A stretch of DNA of 64,000 bases. Source: DASVHS01 sp038244815 (GTDB taxonomy: Bacteria; Acidobacteriota; Thermoanaerobaculia; Gp7-AA8). The DNA is taken from positions 1-64,000 of the forward strand of contig JBBRTB010000003.1 in NCBI GenBank assembly GCA_038244815.1, given 5' to 3'. Of this stretch, positions 24,848-32,769 are shown in pieces. The notes under the pieces are model-generated. The model made no database searches, was not told where the DNA came from, and saw nothing but the letters and a program-made list of their open reading frames with translations. The stretch's first letter is position 1; every line of letters starts with the position of its first letter. The translations under genes and the position numbers were made by a program.

Positions 24848-26476
24848 TCAGGCGGACGTGAGCTTCCGCATCTGCCACAGCAGGTGACTGAGATGGTCGC
24901 GCCGCGACTCGCCCGTCGTCACGATGAGCAGCTTGGTGATCTTGAGCTCGAGCGGATCGGTGTAGAGCAGGATCAGCATCTCCCGGATGAAGCTCGTCGA
25001 CAGCGTGATGTCGTTGTCCGTGCCCACACCCAGCCGCAGTCCTTTCTTCTCCCACCAGGAGAAGGGGTGATCGCTGTAGTCGGCCAGCTCGCCGGTCAGC
25101 TTCTTGTTCGATGAGGGCAGCGACACGAGCGTCAGCCGTTTGTCGATCATGCGGTTGAGCACGTCATGCTGATACGTCTCGATCTCGCGGGCGTGATGAA
25201 ACTTCGTCTTGGTCGCCTTCGTCGACTCGGCCTCACTAAGCGTTTCGCCGCGCAGCAGCTTCTCCCGGATCTCCTCGCGGCCGGTGAAGTCCATGTCCAT
25301 GATCTCGGCGTGATCGCGCGTTCCGGGGCGCAGCGGTTCTTGGCGCCTGTTCGCGCGCAGCACGCGCTGCAGGATGCTGTGGAAGTAGAAATTCGGGTTG
25401 ATGCCCAGGGAAAGGCCGTGCTCGACGGCGTCGACGTGCCAGATGTTCATGGCGTTGTCGACGGCCTGCACACCGTGCCGCAGCGTGTCCCACGTCTCGC
25501 CGTGATGGCTGCGCGTGCGGAAACCGTAAGCCTGCAGCTTGCGCATGCCCACGCGCATCTCCTGAAAGTGCACCTTGCGATAGAAGCCGCGCTCGTTGCC
25601 GACCGTGTCCACTTCCGTGACGACGTCGCTGAGCTCGGGATGCTTCTTCAGCAGCTCGATGATCTGCCGGACCTGATCGTCGAAGCTGGCCCGCTTCGAC
25701 GGATAGCGCGCCGCGTCGTAGAAGCCCGGCTCCTTCCGGAAGCTCGGCGACAGCACGAATCGAAACGACGGCACCTCGCTCTGGAACGAGCGGAACCCCT
25801 CGTACAAACCGAGCAACACATCCTCGGCCGTCAACCGCGCGATTCCCGGGATCTGCTCCGCAGGATCCGTGGTCTCGCGGAACAGCGTGAACTTCAGGCG
25901 CAGCGATCCGACGTTCGACGACCGGTACAAACGCTCAGCCATGTGATACGCGGCGTCACGATGCGCGGCGCGGCTCGTCAGGATCAGTTTCGGCAGGTAG
26001 AGAATCTTCAGATACCGATCGAAGCGATCGTCGTCGCCGAGCCGGATCAGGCGATCGACATCGGCGGCGTCGCGGATCGAAACATCCGCGCCGTAGACCT
26101 GTTTGATCTTCTCCACGTAGGCCGGGTCCTCGAGCAGAGGCGCGAGCCGTGGATAGACGAAGTTGGCGTCGAGCGATCCGGTCAGATGAATGTGCTCGTC
26201 GTGAAACGGAATCGGGAAGCGGCGAAAGAACTCGGCTAGCGCGTGCGAGACCGGATGCGCGAACAGCGTCTCGATCGGCGCGGCCTTCAGCCGGAATCTG
26301 CCGAGGAGATCGTGGAACTCGCGGATCGAATCGGCGAGCTCGCCGTCGTGCTCGAGTTGCGGCGATTGCCGCGCCAGCGCCAGCGTGTCCTCGAGCGCCA
26401 GGCCGCTCGTCTCGCTGATGAGCTGGGTGAAGAATCGCGTCAGCCGGGAAACGACAGCCGGTTTCATCCGGCGCAT
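24848..26476 (-). CDS. Adenosine deaminase-like metal-dependent hydrolase
   Basis: This ~542-residue protein follows the adenosine/AMP deaminase pattern: HxH zinc ligands in HDEHIHLTGSL, TEVDTVGNE, the HHGE motif (RSHHGETWD), a late His in DAVEHGLSLG, SLPSSNKKL and the metal/catalytic Asp pair in GVGTDNDITLST. It is about 200 residues longer than typical Add proteins, with a large insertion after the first ligands and a helical N-terminus. It is probably cytoplasmic. Purine or modified-purine deamination is likely but unproven; xdhA nearby gives a loose purine link. The start among ATGs 26476 and 26467 is uncertain and no ribosome site is clear. Confidence 0.75.
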   Translation of the reverse strand: MRRMKPAVVSRLTRFFTQLISETSGLALEDTLALARQSPQLEHDGELADSIREFHDLLGRFRLKAAPIETLFAHPVSHALAEFFRRFPIPFHDEHIHLTGSLDANFVYPRLAPLLEDPAYVEKIKQVYGADVSIRDAADVDRLIRLGDDDRFDRYLKILYLPKLILTSRAAHRDAAYHMAERLYRSSNVGSLRLKFTLFRETTDPAEQIPGIARLTAEDVLLGLYEGFRSFQSEVPSFRFVLSPSFRKEPGFYDAARYPSKRASFDDQVRQIIELLKKHPELSDVVTEVDTVGNERGFYRKVHFQEMRVGMRKLQAYGFRTRSHHGETWDTLRHGVQAVDNAMNIWHVDAVEHGLSLGINPNFYFHSILQRVLRANRRQEPLRPGTRDHAEIMDMDFTGREEIREKLLRGETLSEAESTKATKTKFHHAREIETYQHDVLNRMIDKRLTLVSLPSSNKKLTGELADYSDHPFSWWEKKGLRLGVGTDNDITLSTSFIREMLILLYTDPLELKITKLLIVTTGESRRDHLSHLLWQMRKLTSA

Positions 26477-26634
26477 CGTACCGGGTATTCGGGAGCGGTT
26501 AGCGGTTACCGGTATCATCTCCTCATGAACAGAGCACGGGTGCACGGAGGATAGCGACGCTACCGTCAGGACCCGGAAAATCGCGACACGGCGGAGCGGA
26601 TCGCGTCTCTACCAAAACAAGACTCGCCGGCGAG

Positions 26635-26850
26635 CTGGCCATCCTCGGGCGGGTCCTGGCGCTGACGCGTGAGCGGGCCGGACTGAAGCAGTCGGACGTC
26701 GCCGCCCGGCTCGGGCTGCCCGCCTCTTACCTCTCGAAGATCGAGAACGGCACACGCCGCCTCGACGTCATCGAGCTCCTGAAGATCGCCGAAGCGATGG
26801 ACGTGGATCCCGCCGAGATCATTCGTGAACTGGGAACAGCGCTTCGTTGA
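26635..26850 (+). CDS. XRE-type helix-turn-helix protein without a canonical start
   Basis: The frame encodes ILGRVLALTRERAGLKQSDV, ARLGLPASYLSKIENGTRRL and DVIELLKIAEAMDVDPAEII, a complete XRE/Cro helix-turn-helix. It ends GTALR at the TGA 26848-26850. Coding character extends upstream (TKTRLAGEL). However, between the in-frame stop near 26500 and the domain there is no ATG, GTG or TTG. A CTG at 26635 is given as a nominal start. The ATG at 26525, in another frame, opens only nine codons. Either a frameshift has separated the start from the gene, or an unusual start is used. Confidence 0.6.
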   Translation: MAILGRVLALTRERAGLKQSDVAARLGLPASYLSKIENGTRRLDVIELLKIAEAMDVDPAEIIRELGTALR

Positions 26851-26869
26851 CGGGTTGCCGGGTTGCTGG
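26851..26869. repeat. Period-8 repeat, inverted copy
   Basis: CGGGTTGCCGGGTTGCTGG is the reverse complement (one mismatch) of the run at 364-382 and 45759-45777. It begins directly after the XRE stop codon. Confidence 0.65.
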
Positions 26870-26895
26870 GCGTAGCGGGTAACGGGCAATGTAGC

Positions 26896-26913
26896 TGCCG
26901 GCTTCAGCCGGCA
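26896..26913. repeat. Hairpin TGCCGGC-TTCA-GCCGGCA
   Basis: A perfect 7-bp stem with a 4-base loop lies between the XRE gene and the small membrane gene. It is the kind of GCCGGCTTCAGCCGGC element scattered in many GC-rich soil bacteria. It could act as a terminator-like structure but has no T run. Confidence 0.55.
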
Positions 26914-26987
26914 TCCCCGCCGGGTAGCGGGCGACCCAGCGACCCAGCAACGGAATCCCCCCCTACAAGACATCTGTTCTCATTTAC

Positions 26988-27323
26988 ATGGCTACGCCTA
27001 TGGTCCGCCGGCATTTCGGGATCGCCATGTTGCTGGCGATTCTCCTGGCATGTGCAGGTGTGACGACGCTCGTCGTAGCCACGGACACGACCGACGCCGC
27101 GGCGATCCTCGGAGCGGTCGGGCTCGTTTGTCTGTCCATTGCCGTCTACGTCGTGACCGCGCTGCCCACGCCTCCTTCGACCGGCGATGTGTTCGAGAAC
27201 GTGGCCTGGGGCAAGCTCTTTGTGGCAGCGACGTACCTGGCGCTGGCCATTGCGTTGTTCGCGGCGATGACGCTCGCGCCCGGCTACGCGCGGATGCTGC
27301 ACTTCATCCGATCGATCGTGTGA
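26988..27323 (+). CDS. Small three-helix membrane protein
   Basis: The 111-residue protein has three hydrophobic segments (about 10-31, 38-59 and 75-97), a loop LPTPPSTGDVFENVAWGK between helices 2 and 3, and a short basic tail. No family is recognised. The length, clean membrane pattern and third-position GC support coding. It precedes the first giant BNR gene by 27 bp on the same strand and may be co-transcribed with it. Confidence 0.6.
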   Translation: MATPMVRRHFGIAMLLAILLACAGVTTLVVATDTTDAAAILGAVGLVCLSIAVYVVTALPTPPSTGDVFENVAWGKLFVAATYLALAIALFAAMTLAPGYARMLHFIRSIV

Positions 27324-27350
27324 TACACATTCGCGCCGGAGGTTGCGCGA

Positions 27351-30300
27351 ATGCCTCGCATTGCACGAACGATTGTCGTCCTGTGGTCGCTCTCTACCCT
27401 CTCCCTCTACGCACAGGATGCGTCGCTGCTCAAAGGTCTGCAGTGGCGCGAAGTCGGTCCTTATCGCGGCGGCCGCGCTGATGCGGTGGCCGGCATCGCC
27501 GATCAACCGGATGTCTACTACTTCGGCTCGTGCGGCGGAGGCGTGTGGAAGACGACCGACGGCGGCCAGTCCTGGACGCCGGTCTCCGACAGTTTCTTCG
27601 GTGGCTCGATCGGTGCGGTGGCCGTGGCGCCCTCGGATCCCAGCGTCGTGTACGCCGGGACAGGCGAAGAGACGATCCGCGGCAACGTCTCTCCCGGCGG
27701 GGGCATGTGGAAATCGACCGATGCCGGCAAGACGTGGACGCACATCGGCCTCGACGACTCGCGGCACATCGCCCGCATCCGCGTCCATCCGGCGAACGCC
27801 GACCTCGTGTACGTGGCCGCGCTCGGCCACGCCTTCGGTCCGAATGACATGCGGGGCGTGTATCGCTCGAGAGATGGCGGAAAGACGTGGGAGCGCATCC
27901 TCTTTGCAGGCCCGGACGCCGGCGCCGTCGACCTGGCCATGGATCCATCGAACCCGCGCATCCTCTACGCATCGACGTGGCGCTTCCGCCGCGGCCCGTC
28001 CTTCTTCGAGAGCGGCGGCGAAGGATCCGCGCTCTGGAAGTCGACCGACGGAGGCGACTCCTGGAAGGAAGTGTCGCGCAACAAGGGCATGCCCACGGGA
28101 ACGCTCGGCATCATCGGAGTGAGCGTCTCTCCGTCGAATCCGCAAAACGTCTGGGCCATCATCGAAGCGAAAGAGGGCGGCGTGTTTCGCTCGCTCGACG
28201 GCGGCGACACATGGACGAAGACGAGCGACTCGGCCGACCTTCGCCAGCGCGCCTGGTATTACTCGCGGATCTTCGCGGACACGAAGGATGAGGACACCGC
28301 CTACGTCGTCAACGTGCGCTTCCATAAGACGAAGGATGGCGGCAAGACCTGGACGACGATCGCCACGCCGCACGGCGACAATCACGACCTCTGGATCGCC
28401 CCGAACGATCCCCAGCGCATGATCGAAGCGAATGACGGCGGCGCGAACATCACCACAGACGGCGGCGAGAACTGGACGAAAGAGGACAATCAGCCCACCG
28501 CGCAGTTCTACCGCCTCTCCGTCGACACCGACTTCCCCTACCGCATCCTCGGACCCCAGCAGGACAACAGCGCCGTGCGCATCAGTCACCGCAGCAGCGG
28601 TTCCGGGATCGGGCCGCGCGACTGGGAGCCGACCGCCGGCGGCGAGAGCGGCTACATCGTGGCCGATCCGTCGAACCCCGACATCGTCTACGGCGGCTCG
28701 TACGGCGGCCTGCTCACCGTGGTCAACCATCGCACCGGCGAGCAGCGCGACATCAACCCCTGGCCCGACAATCCCATGGGCGCTGGCGACGCCGATCTCA
28801 AGCAGCGCTTCCAGTGGAACTTCCCCATCTTCTTCTCGCCGAACGATCCGAAGAAGCTCTACGCGGCATCGCAGGTTCTGCTGCAGACGACGAACGGCGG
28901 CGCGAGCTGGACGGCCATCAGTCCCGACCTCACGCGCAACGACAAATCGAAAATGGGCTCGAGCGGCGGCCCGATCACCCAGGACAACACCAGCGTCGAG
29001 TACTACGGAACGATCTTCGCGGGCGCCGAGTCCCCCGTCGAGCCGGGTGTGCTGTGGGTGGGATCGGACGACGGACTGGTGCACGTGTCGCGCGACGGCG
29101 GCGGGCACTGGAACGACGTCACGCCGAAGAGCCTCCCCCAATGGGTGATGATCAACGAGATCGAGGCCAGTCCCACCGACAAGGGCGCCGCCTATCTCGC
29201 CGCCACGCTGTACAAGGCGGACGACTTCCACCCGTACCTCTACAAGACAAAAGACTACGGACAAACTTGGACGAAAATCGTAGACGGTATTCCACCAACT
29301 GAATTCACACGAGTCGTTCGTGCTGATTCGAAACGCCCCGGCCTGCTCTTCGCAGGCACCGAGCGCGGCGTCTACACCTCCTTCGACGACGGCGCGCACT
29401 GGCAGTCGCTCCAGCTCAAGCTGCCCGTCGTGCCCATCCGCGACATGCTCGTCCATCAGGACGCGCTCATCCTGGCCACGCACGGCCGCGGATTCTGGAT
29501 GCTCGACGACATCGGTCCGCTGCGCCAGCTCACCGCCGACGCCGCCACGAAGCCGGTGGTCCTCTTCCGTCCCGCACTCACCTGGCGCATGGAAGGCGGC
29601 GGGCGGAGAGGTGGGCGGCGCGGTCCGAGCGATGAGGGAATGAATCCGCCGAACGGCGCCATCGTCGACTTCCTCCTCCACGATCAGAAGCCCGGCACGA
29701 AAGTGTCTCTCTCCTTCCTCGGATCCGACGGCAAGGTGATCCGCGAGCTCAAAGGCGAAGTCGAAGCCGAGCCGGTGAAGCCGCGCGAGCTCAAGGCCGG
29801 CCAGAGCGCACCACCACCCGCACCGGCCGCAAAGACCGAGGCCGTCAAATCCGAAGGCGGAACCGCCGAGGAGAATCCGGCAGCGGAGGCTGCCAAGAGT
29901 GATGAAGAGGACAAGAACAAGGACAAGCTGGCCGGAATCACCAACGGCCACAACCGCGTGTCGTGGGACCTCCGCTATCCCGACGCCAAAAAGTTCCACG
30001 GCATGATCCTCTGGGCCGGTGGCACGACCGGGCCGAAGGTTCCGCCGGGAACGTACACGGTGAAGCTCACCGCCGGCGATCAGTCGGCGTCGGCGCCGAT
30101 CGAAGTGCAGCAGGACCCGCGTTCCTCGGCGTCCGCTGCCGATCTCCAGGCGCAGTTCGCATTTCTCAAGTCGGCCTACGACAAGCTGTCCGAGATCAAC
30201 ACGCAGATCACGCGCATCCGCGAAGTGCGCAAGCCGCTCACCGCTTTCGAGAAGAGCGACAACAAGCCCGTGGCCGCGGCGGCGAAAGACCTCGACCAGA

Positions 30301-30575
30301 AGATGACCGCCGTGGAAGAGGCGCTGTACCAGACGAAGAACAAGAGTTCGCAGGACCCGCTCAACTACCCGATCCGCCTCAACGACAAACTCGCCGGCGT
30401 GGCCGACTCCGCGGCCACCGGATCGTGGGCGCCGACCGCACAGCAGATGGCCGTGCGCGACGAGCTCGTTCCCCAGATCGACGCGCAACTGGCCACGCTG
30501 AAGACGATCTGGGACACGGACCTGCCCGCATTCAACAAACTGGTCAGCGAGGCGAACCTGCCAGCGGTGAAATAG
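27351..30575 (+). CDS. Giant secreted BNR/sortilin-like repeat protein (copy 1)
   Basis: The 1074-residue protein has a signal peptide (ending SLYAQ) and begins GLQWREVGPYRGGRADAVAG. Around 700 residues of repeated BNR/VPS10 blades follow, such as GGVWKTTDGGQSWTPV, GVYRSRDGGKTWERI and GVYTSFDDGAHWQSL, forming ten-blade-type propellers. A linker rich in Ala/Glu/Pro (about 800-860) leads to a C-terminal beta-domain (NRVSWDLRYP, PPGTYTVKL) and a helical end (about 930-1070). Such proteins are usually annotated as glycosyl hydrolases or VPS10 proteins without shown activity; binding of a carbohydrate or protein ligand is probable. GGAGG lies 9 bases before the ATG. Paralogues are at 32770 and 40950. 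Confidence 0.85.
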   Translation: MPRIARTIVVLWSLSTLSLYAQDASLLKGLQWREVGPYRGGRADAVAGIADQPDVYYFGSCGGGVWKTTDGGQSWTPVSDSFFGGSIGAVAVAPSDPSVVYAGTGEETIRGNVSPGGGMWKSTDAGKTWTHIGLDDSRHIARIRVHPANADLVYVAALGHAFGPNDMRGVYRSRDGGKTWERILFAGPDAGAVDLAMDPSNPRILYASTWRFRRGPSFFESGGEGSALWKSTDGGDSWKEVSRNKGMPTGTLGIIGVSVSPSNPQNVWAIIEAKEGGVFRSLDGGDTWTKTSDSADLRQRAWYYSRIFADTKDEDTAYVVNVRFHKTKDGGKTWTTIATPHGDNHDLWIAPNDPQRMIEANDGGANITTDGGENWTKEDNQPTAQFYRLSVDTDFPYRILGPQQDNSAVRISHRSSGSGIGPRDWEPTAGGESGYIVADPSNPDIVYGGSYGGLLTVVNHRTGEQRDINPWPDNPMGAGDADLKQRFQWNFPIFFSPNDPKKLYAASQVLLQTTNGGASWTAISPDLTRNDKSKMGSSGGPITQDNTSVEYYGTIFAGAESPVEPGVLWVGSDDGLVHVSRDGGGHWNDVTPKSLPQWVMINEIEASPTDKGAAYLAATLYKADDFHPYLYKTKDYGQTWTKIVDGIPPTEFTRVVRADSKRPGLLFAGTERGVYTSFDDGAHWQSLQLKLPVVPIRDMLVHQDALILATHGRGFWMLDDIGPLRQLTADAATKPVVLFRPALTWRMEGGGRRGGRRGPSDEGMNPPNGAIVDFLLHDQKPGTKVSLSFLGSDGKVIRELKGEVEAEPVKPRELKAGQSAPPPAPAAKTEAVKSEGGTAEENPAAEAAKSDEEDKNKDKLAGITNGHNRVSWDLRYPDAKKFHGMILWAGGTTGPKVPPGTYTVKLTAGDQSASAPIEVQQDPRSSASAADLQAQFAFLKSAYDKLSEINTQITRIREVRKPLTAFEKSDNKPVAAAAKDLDQKMTAVEEALYQTKNKSSQDPLNYPIRLNDKLAGVADSAATGSWAPTAQQMAVRDELVPQIDAQLATLKTIWDTDLPAFNKLVSEANLPAVK

Positions 30576-30593
30576 GAGACTCGTGACTGGGGC

Positions 30594-31631
30594 TCAATCT
30601 TCGATGAAGCGGACGAGTCTCTCGCCCTCTTCGTCGAGTTGCATCCTCGCGCTCCTGCTCAGTTTTCCGAACGGGTTGAGCTTCAGCTTCCCTTTCTCGA
30701 TCCGCCAGGTGCCGGCCACGAATCCATCGACCAGGAAACACGGCGGCACGCCGAGATTCTTCGTGAGCATGTGTTTGCGGTCAGTGTCGGCGATGACGCG
30801 CGAGCGGTCGGAGAACGCGAGCGTCAGGTTGTCGTAGTCGGGCAGGAACCGCACCGGCGCCTCGACGTCCTCGTCAGGCCGCGGCGCGTTCGGCAGATCG
30901 AAGAGCTCCTTCCCTTTTTCATCACGAAACGTGACCAGTTTCGGCCGCAGCGCCTCGAACACGGGGCGCAGGTTCCGCAACACGGACCAGATCTGCATGT
31001 CGGCGACCGACGCCGGACCGAACGCGCCGAGATAGCGCAGCACGAGCTCCTCGATGCGCTTCTCCCGATCGACCGGTTCGGCGACCTTGAACTGCGAGGC
31101 GGCCGGATATCCCCAGCGCGAATCCGAGGGATGGATGGTCATTGGCAGGTGCAGGCGCACCGCGTACGCGGTGGCGCGCGCGTCCGCTTCGGAATCCTGT
31201 TCCAGAATGAACTTGCGGTACTCGTCGAACGTGCGCGGCTCGGCGAAAAACGAGCGGCCCGATACAAGCAGGGCCTCCTCGTCGAAGCCGTCGCCGTTGC
31301 GCAGCACCGGCATTCCGCCCGACAGCGCCGGCTGGATCGTGGAACGGAACGCGACGTAGTCGGCGCGCGTGACGAGATGAATCGTGGCGCGGATCCATGT
31401 CGCGCGCACCACGTCACGACGGGCGATGAGCCGGATCAGATCTTCGCGCCGGAAATCCTCCAGACGCGTCCACAATCCGATGAACGGCGGCCGCGCCAGT
31501 TGCGCCTGCAGGCCGGCCAGTTTCCCGACCGCGGCGAGCGGGCCGGTCTTCTTCCGTTCGAGCAACATCTGGCGCGCCAGCGTGGCGCGGTTCAGGGCTC
31601 TGCGCGTGAGTGTCTTCACGTTTTGGGGCAT
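30594..31631 (-). CDS. Winged-helix DNA-binding protein, AlkZ/AlkX-type (HTH_42)
   Basis: The 345-residue protein matches the HTH_42 (PF06224) family of DNA glycosylase-like proteins: TLTRRALNRATLARQMLLER at the start, then GLQAQLARPPFIGLWTRL with the QxQ motif (QAQ), an RDVVRATWIRATIHLVTRADY segment, and a C-terminal VDGFVAGTWRIEKGKLKLNPF typical of the family. AlkZ relatives remove cross-linked or alkylated bases; the QAQ variant fits the AlkX branch. The ATG at 31631 is preferred. The divergent neighbour starts only 23 bp away. Confidence 0.8.
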   Translation of the reverse strand: MPQNVKTLTRRALNRATLARQMLLERKKTGPLAAVGKLAGLQAQLARPPFIGLWTRLEDFRREDLIRLIARRDVVRATWIRATIHLVTRADYVAFRSTIQPALSGGMPVLRNGDGFDEEALLVSGRSFFAEPRTFDEYRKFILEQDSEADARATAYAVRLHLPMTIHPSDSRWGYPAASQFKVAEPVDREKRIEELVLRYLGAFGPASVADMQIWSVLRNLRPVFEALRPKLVTFRDEKGKELFDLPNAPRPDEDVEAPVRFLPDYDNLTLAFSDRSRVIADTDRKHMLTKNLGVPPCFLVDGFVAGTWRIEKGKLKLNPFGKLSRSARMQLDEEGERLVRFIED

Positions 31632-31654
31632 TATCCCTGCACAGGCCGGCTGCC

Positions 31655-32713
31655 GTGGCAAACATCGCGCTTGACGAGACCGAGCTCGAGGAAGGACGCG
31701 AGGAAGGCCGTCCGCTGATCCTGCACGTCCTCCGTTACGTCCCGATGATCGTCATCCTCGGCCTGCTCGTTCATTTTCTCCTGCCGAGGATCGCCACGAT
31801 CGAGGCGTCTCTGCAGACGATGAAGACGCTGGCTCCATGGGCGATCGCCATGGCCATCGGCTGGGAAATACTCAGCTATCTCGCAAACGGTCTGTTGCTG
31901 CAATCGGTTCTGAATCTTGCCGGCGAGTCGCTGCCGATGCGGCGCACGTTCGCGATCGAGATCGGCGCGGCTACGGTGTCGCTCGTGGCCGCCGGAGCAC
32001 TCGGCTTCGGTGCGGCCATCTACAAGTGGACGCGTGCGCGCGGCGTGTCGCGCGAAGCGGCCATGCTGGCCAGCTGGCTGCCCTCGGTGTTCGATGCCAC
32101 GGCGCTGGTGGTCTTCGCGCTGATCGGCGCGGTCAACCTCGTATTCTTCAACCGCCTGTCGCGGACGACGCTCGTGGCGCTGTCGATCGTGATGTCGGCC
32201 CTGCTCGCGGCGATCGCGGCCATCATCGTCCTGCTGGCGAACAGGGAGCTGATGAACCGGATCACGTCGCGGCTGGCGCGGATGATCAAGCGCGTCAATC
32301 GGCGCTTCGACGACGCGACGCTCATCGAAGCCGTGGAGCGTGCCGAGCAAACGTGGCAGACCATGCGCACGGGCGGCTGGATCCAGCCGGCGCTCTGCTC
32401 GGCGATGGTGCTGACGTTCGACCTGCTCTGTCTCCGCTACTCGTTTCTGGCCGCCGGCCAGACTCCGAAGCTCTCCCTTCTCCTGGCCGGCTACGGCGTA
32501 CCCATCCTCCTCGGCCGCGCCAGCTTTCTCCCCGGCGGGATCGCCGTGATCGAGGTGGCCATGGCCGCGCTGTTCGGTGGCCTCGGCGTGCCGACGAACG
32601 TAGCCGTGGTGGCCGTGCTCACGTACCGCATGATCTCGTTCTGGCTGCCCACCGCGATCGGGATCCCGATCGCGATCACGTTGCAGTCGAGGAAGCACGG
32701 GAGCCGGACGTAG
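31655..32713 (+). CDS. UPF0104/LPG-synthase TM domain membrane protein
   Basis: The ~352-residue protein has about eight membrane helices in the AglD/YbhN (lysylphosphatidylglycerol synthase TM) pattern, including ETLPMRRTFAIEIGAATVSLVAAGALGFGAAIYKW near the start and the late motif ASFLPGGIAVIEVAMAALFGGLGVP. These are flippase-like or integral-membrane proteins often linked to lipid or polysaccharide export. The start is uncertain: GTG at 31655 is my choice, since the GTG at 31610 lies within the divergent gene. No partner gene is beside it. Confidence 0.75.
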   Translation: MANIALDETELEEGREEGRPLILHVLRYVPMIVILGLLVHFLLPRIATIEASLQTMKTLAPWAIAMAIGWEILSYLANGLLLQSVLNLAGESLPMRRTFAIEIGAATVSLVAAGALGFGAAIYKWTRARGVSREAAMLASWLPSVFDATALVVFALIGAVNLVFFNRLSRTTLVALSIVMSALLAAIAAIIVLLANRELMNRITSRLARMIKRVNRRFDDATLIEAVERAEQTWQTMRTGGWIQPALCSAMVLTFDLLCLRYSFLAAGQTPKLSLLLAGYGVPILLGRASFLPGGIAVIEVAMAALFGGLGVPTNVAVVAVLTYRMISFWLPTAIGIPIAITLQSRKHGSRT

Positions 32714-32714
32714 G

Positions 32715-32740
32715 TCGGGGCTCGGGTCACAAGGCCCCGA
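32715..32740. repeat. Weak inverted repeat between transporter and BNR copy 2
   Basis: TCGGGGC (32715-32721) and GCCCCGA (32734-32740) could form a 7-bp stem with a 12-base loop directly after the UPF0104 stop. It has no T tract, so a termination role is uncertain. Confidence 0.35.
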
Positions 32741-32754
32741 ATCACGACCCGTAA

Positions 32755-32760
32755 TACGAT
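32755..32760 (+). promoter_or_regulatory. -10-like box of BNR copy 2
   Basis: TACGAT predicts transcription from about 32767, three bases before the ATG at 32770; no Shine-Dalgarno. Confidence 0.4.
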
Positions 32761-32769
32761 TCCCGCCGC

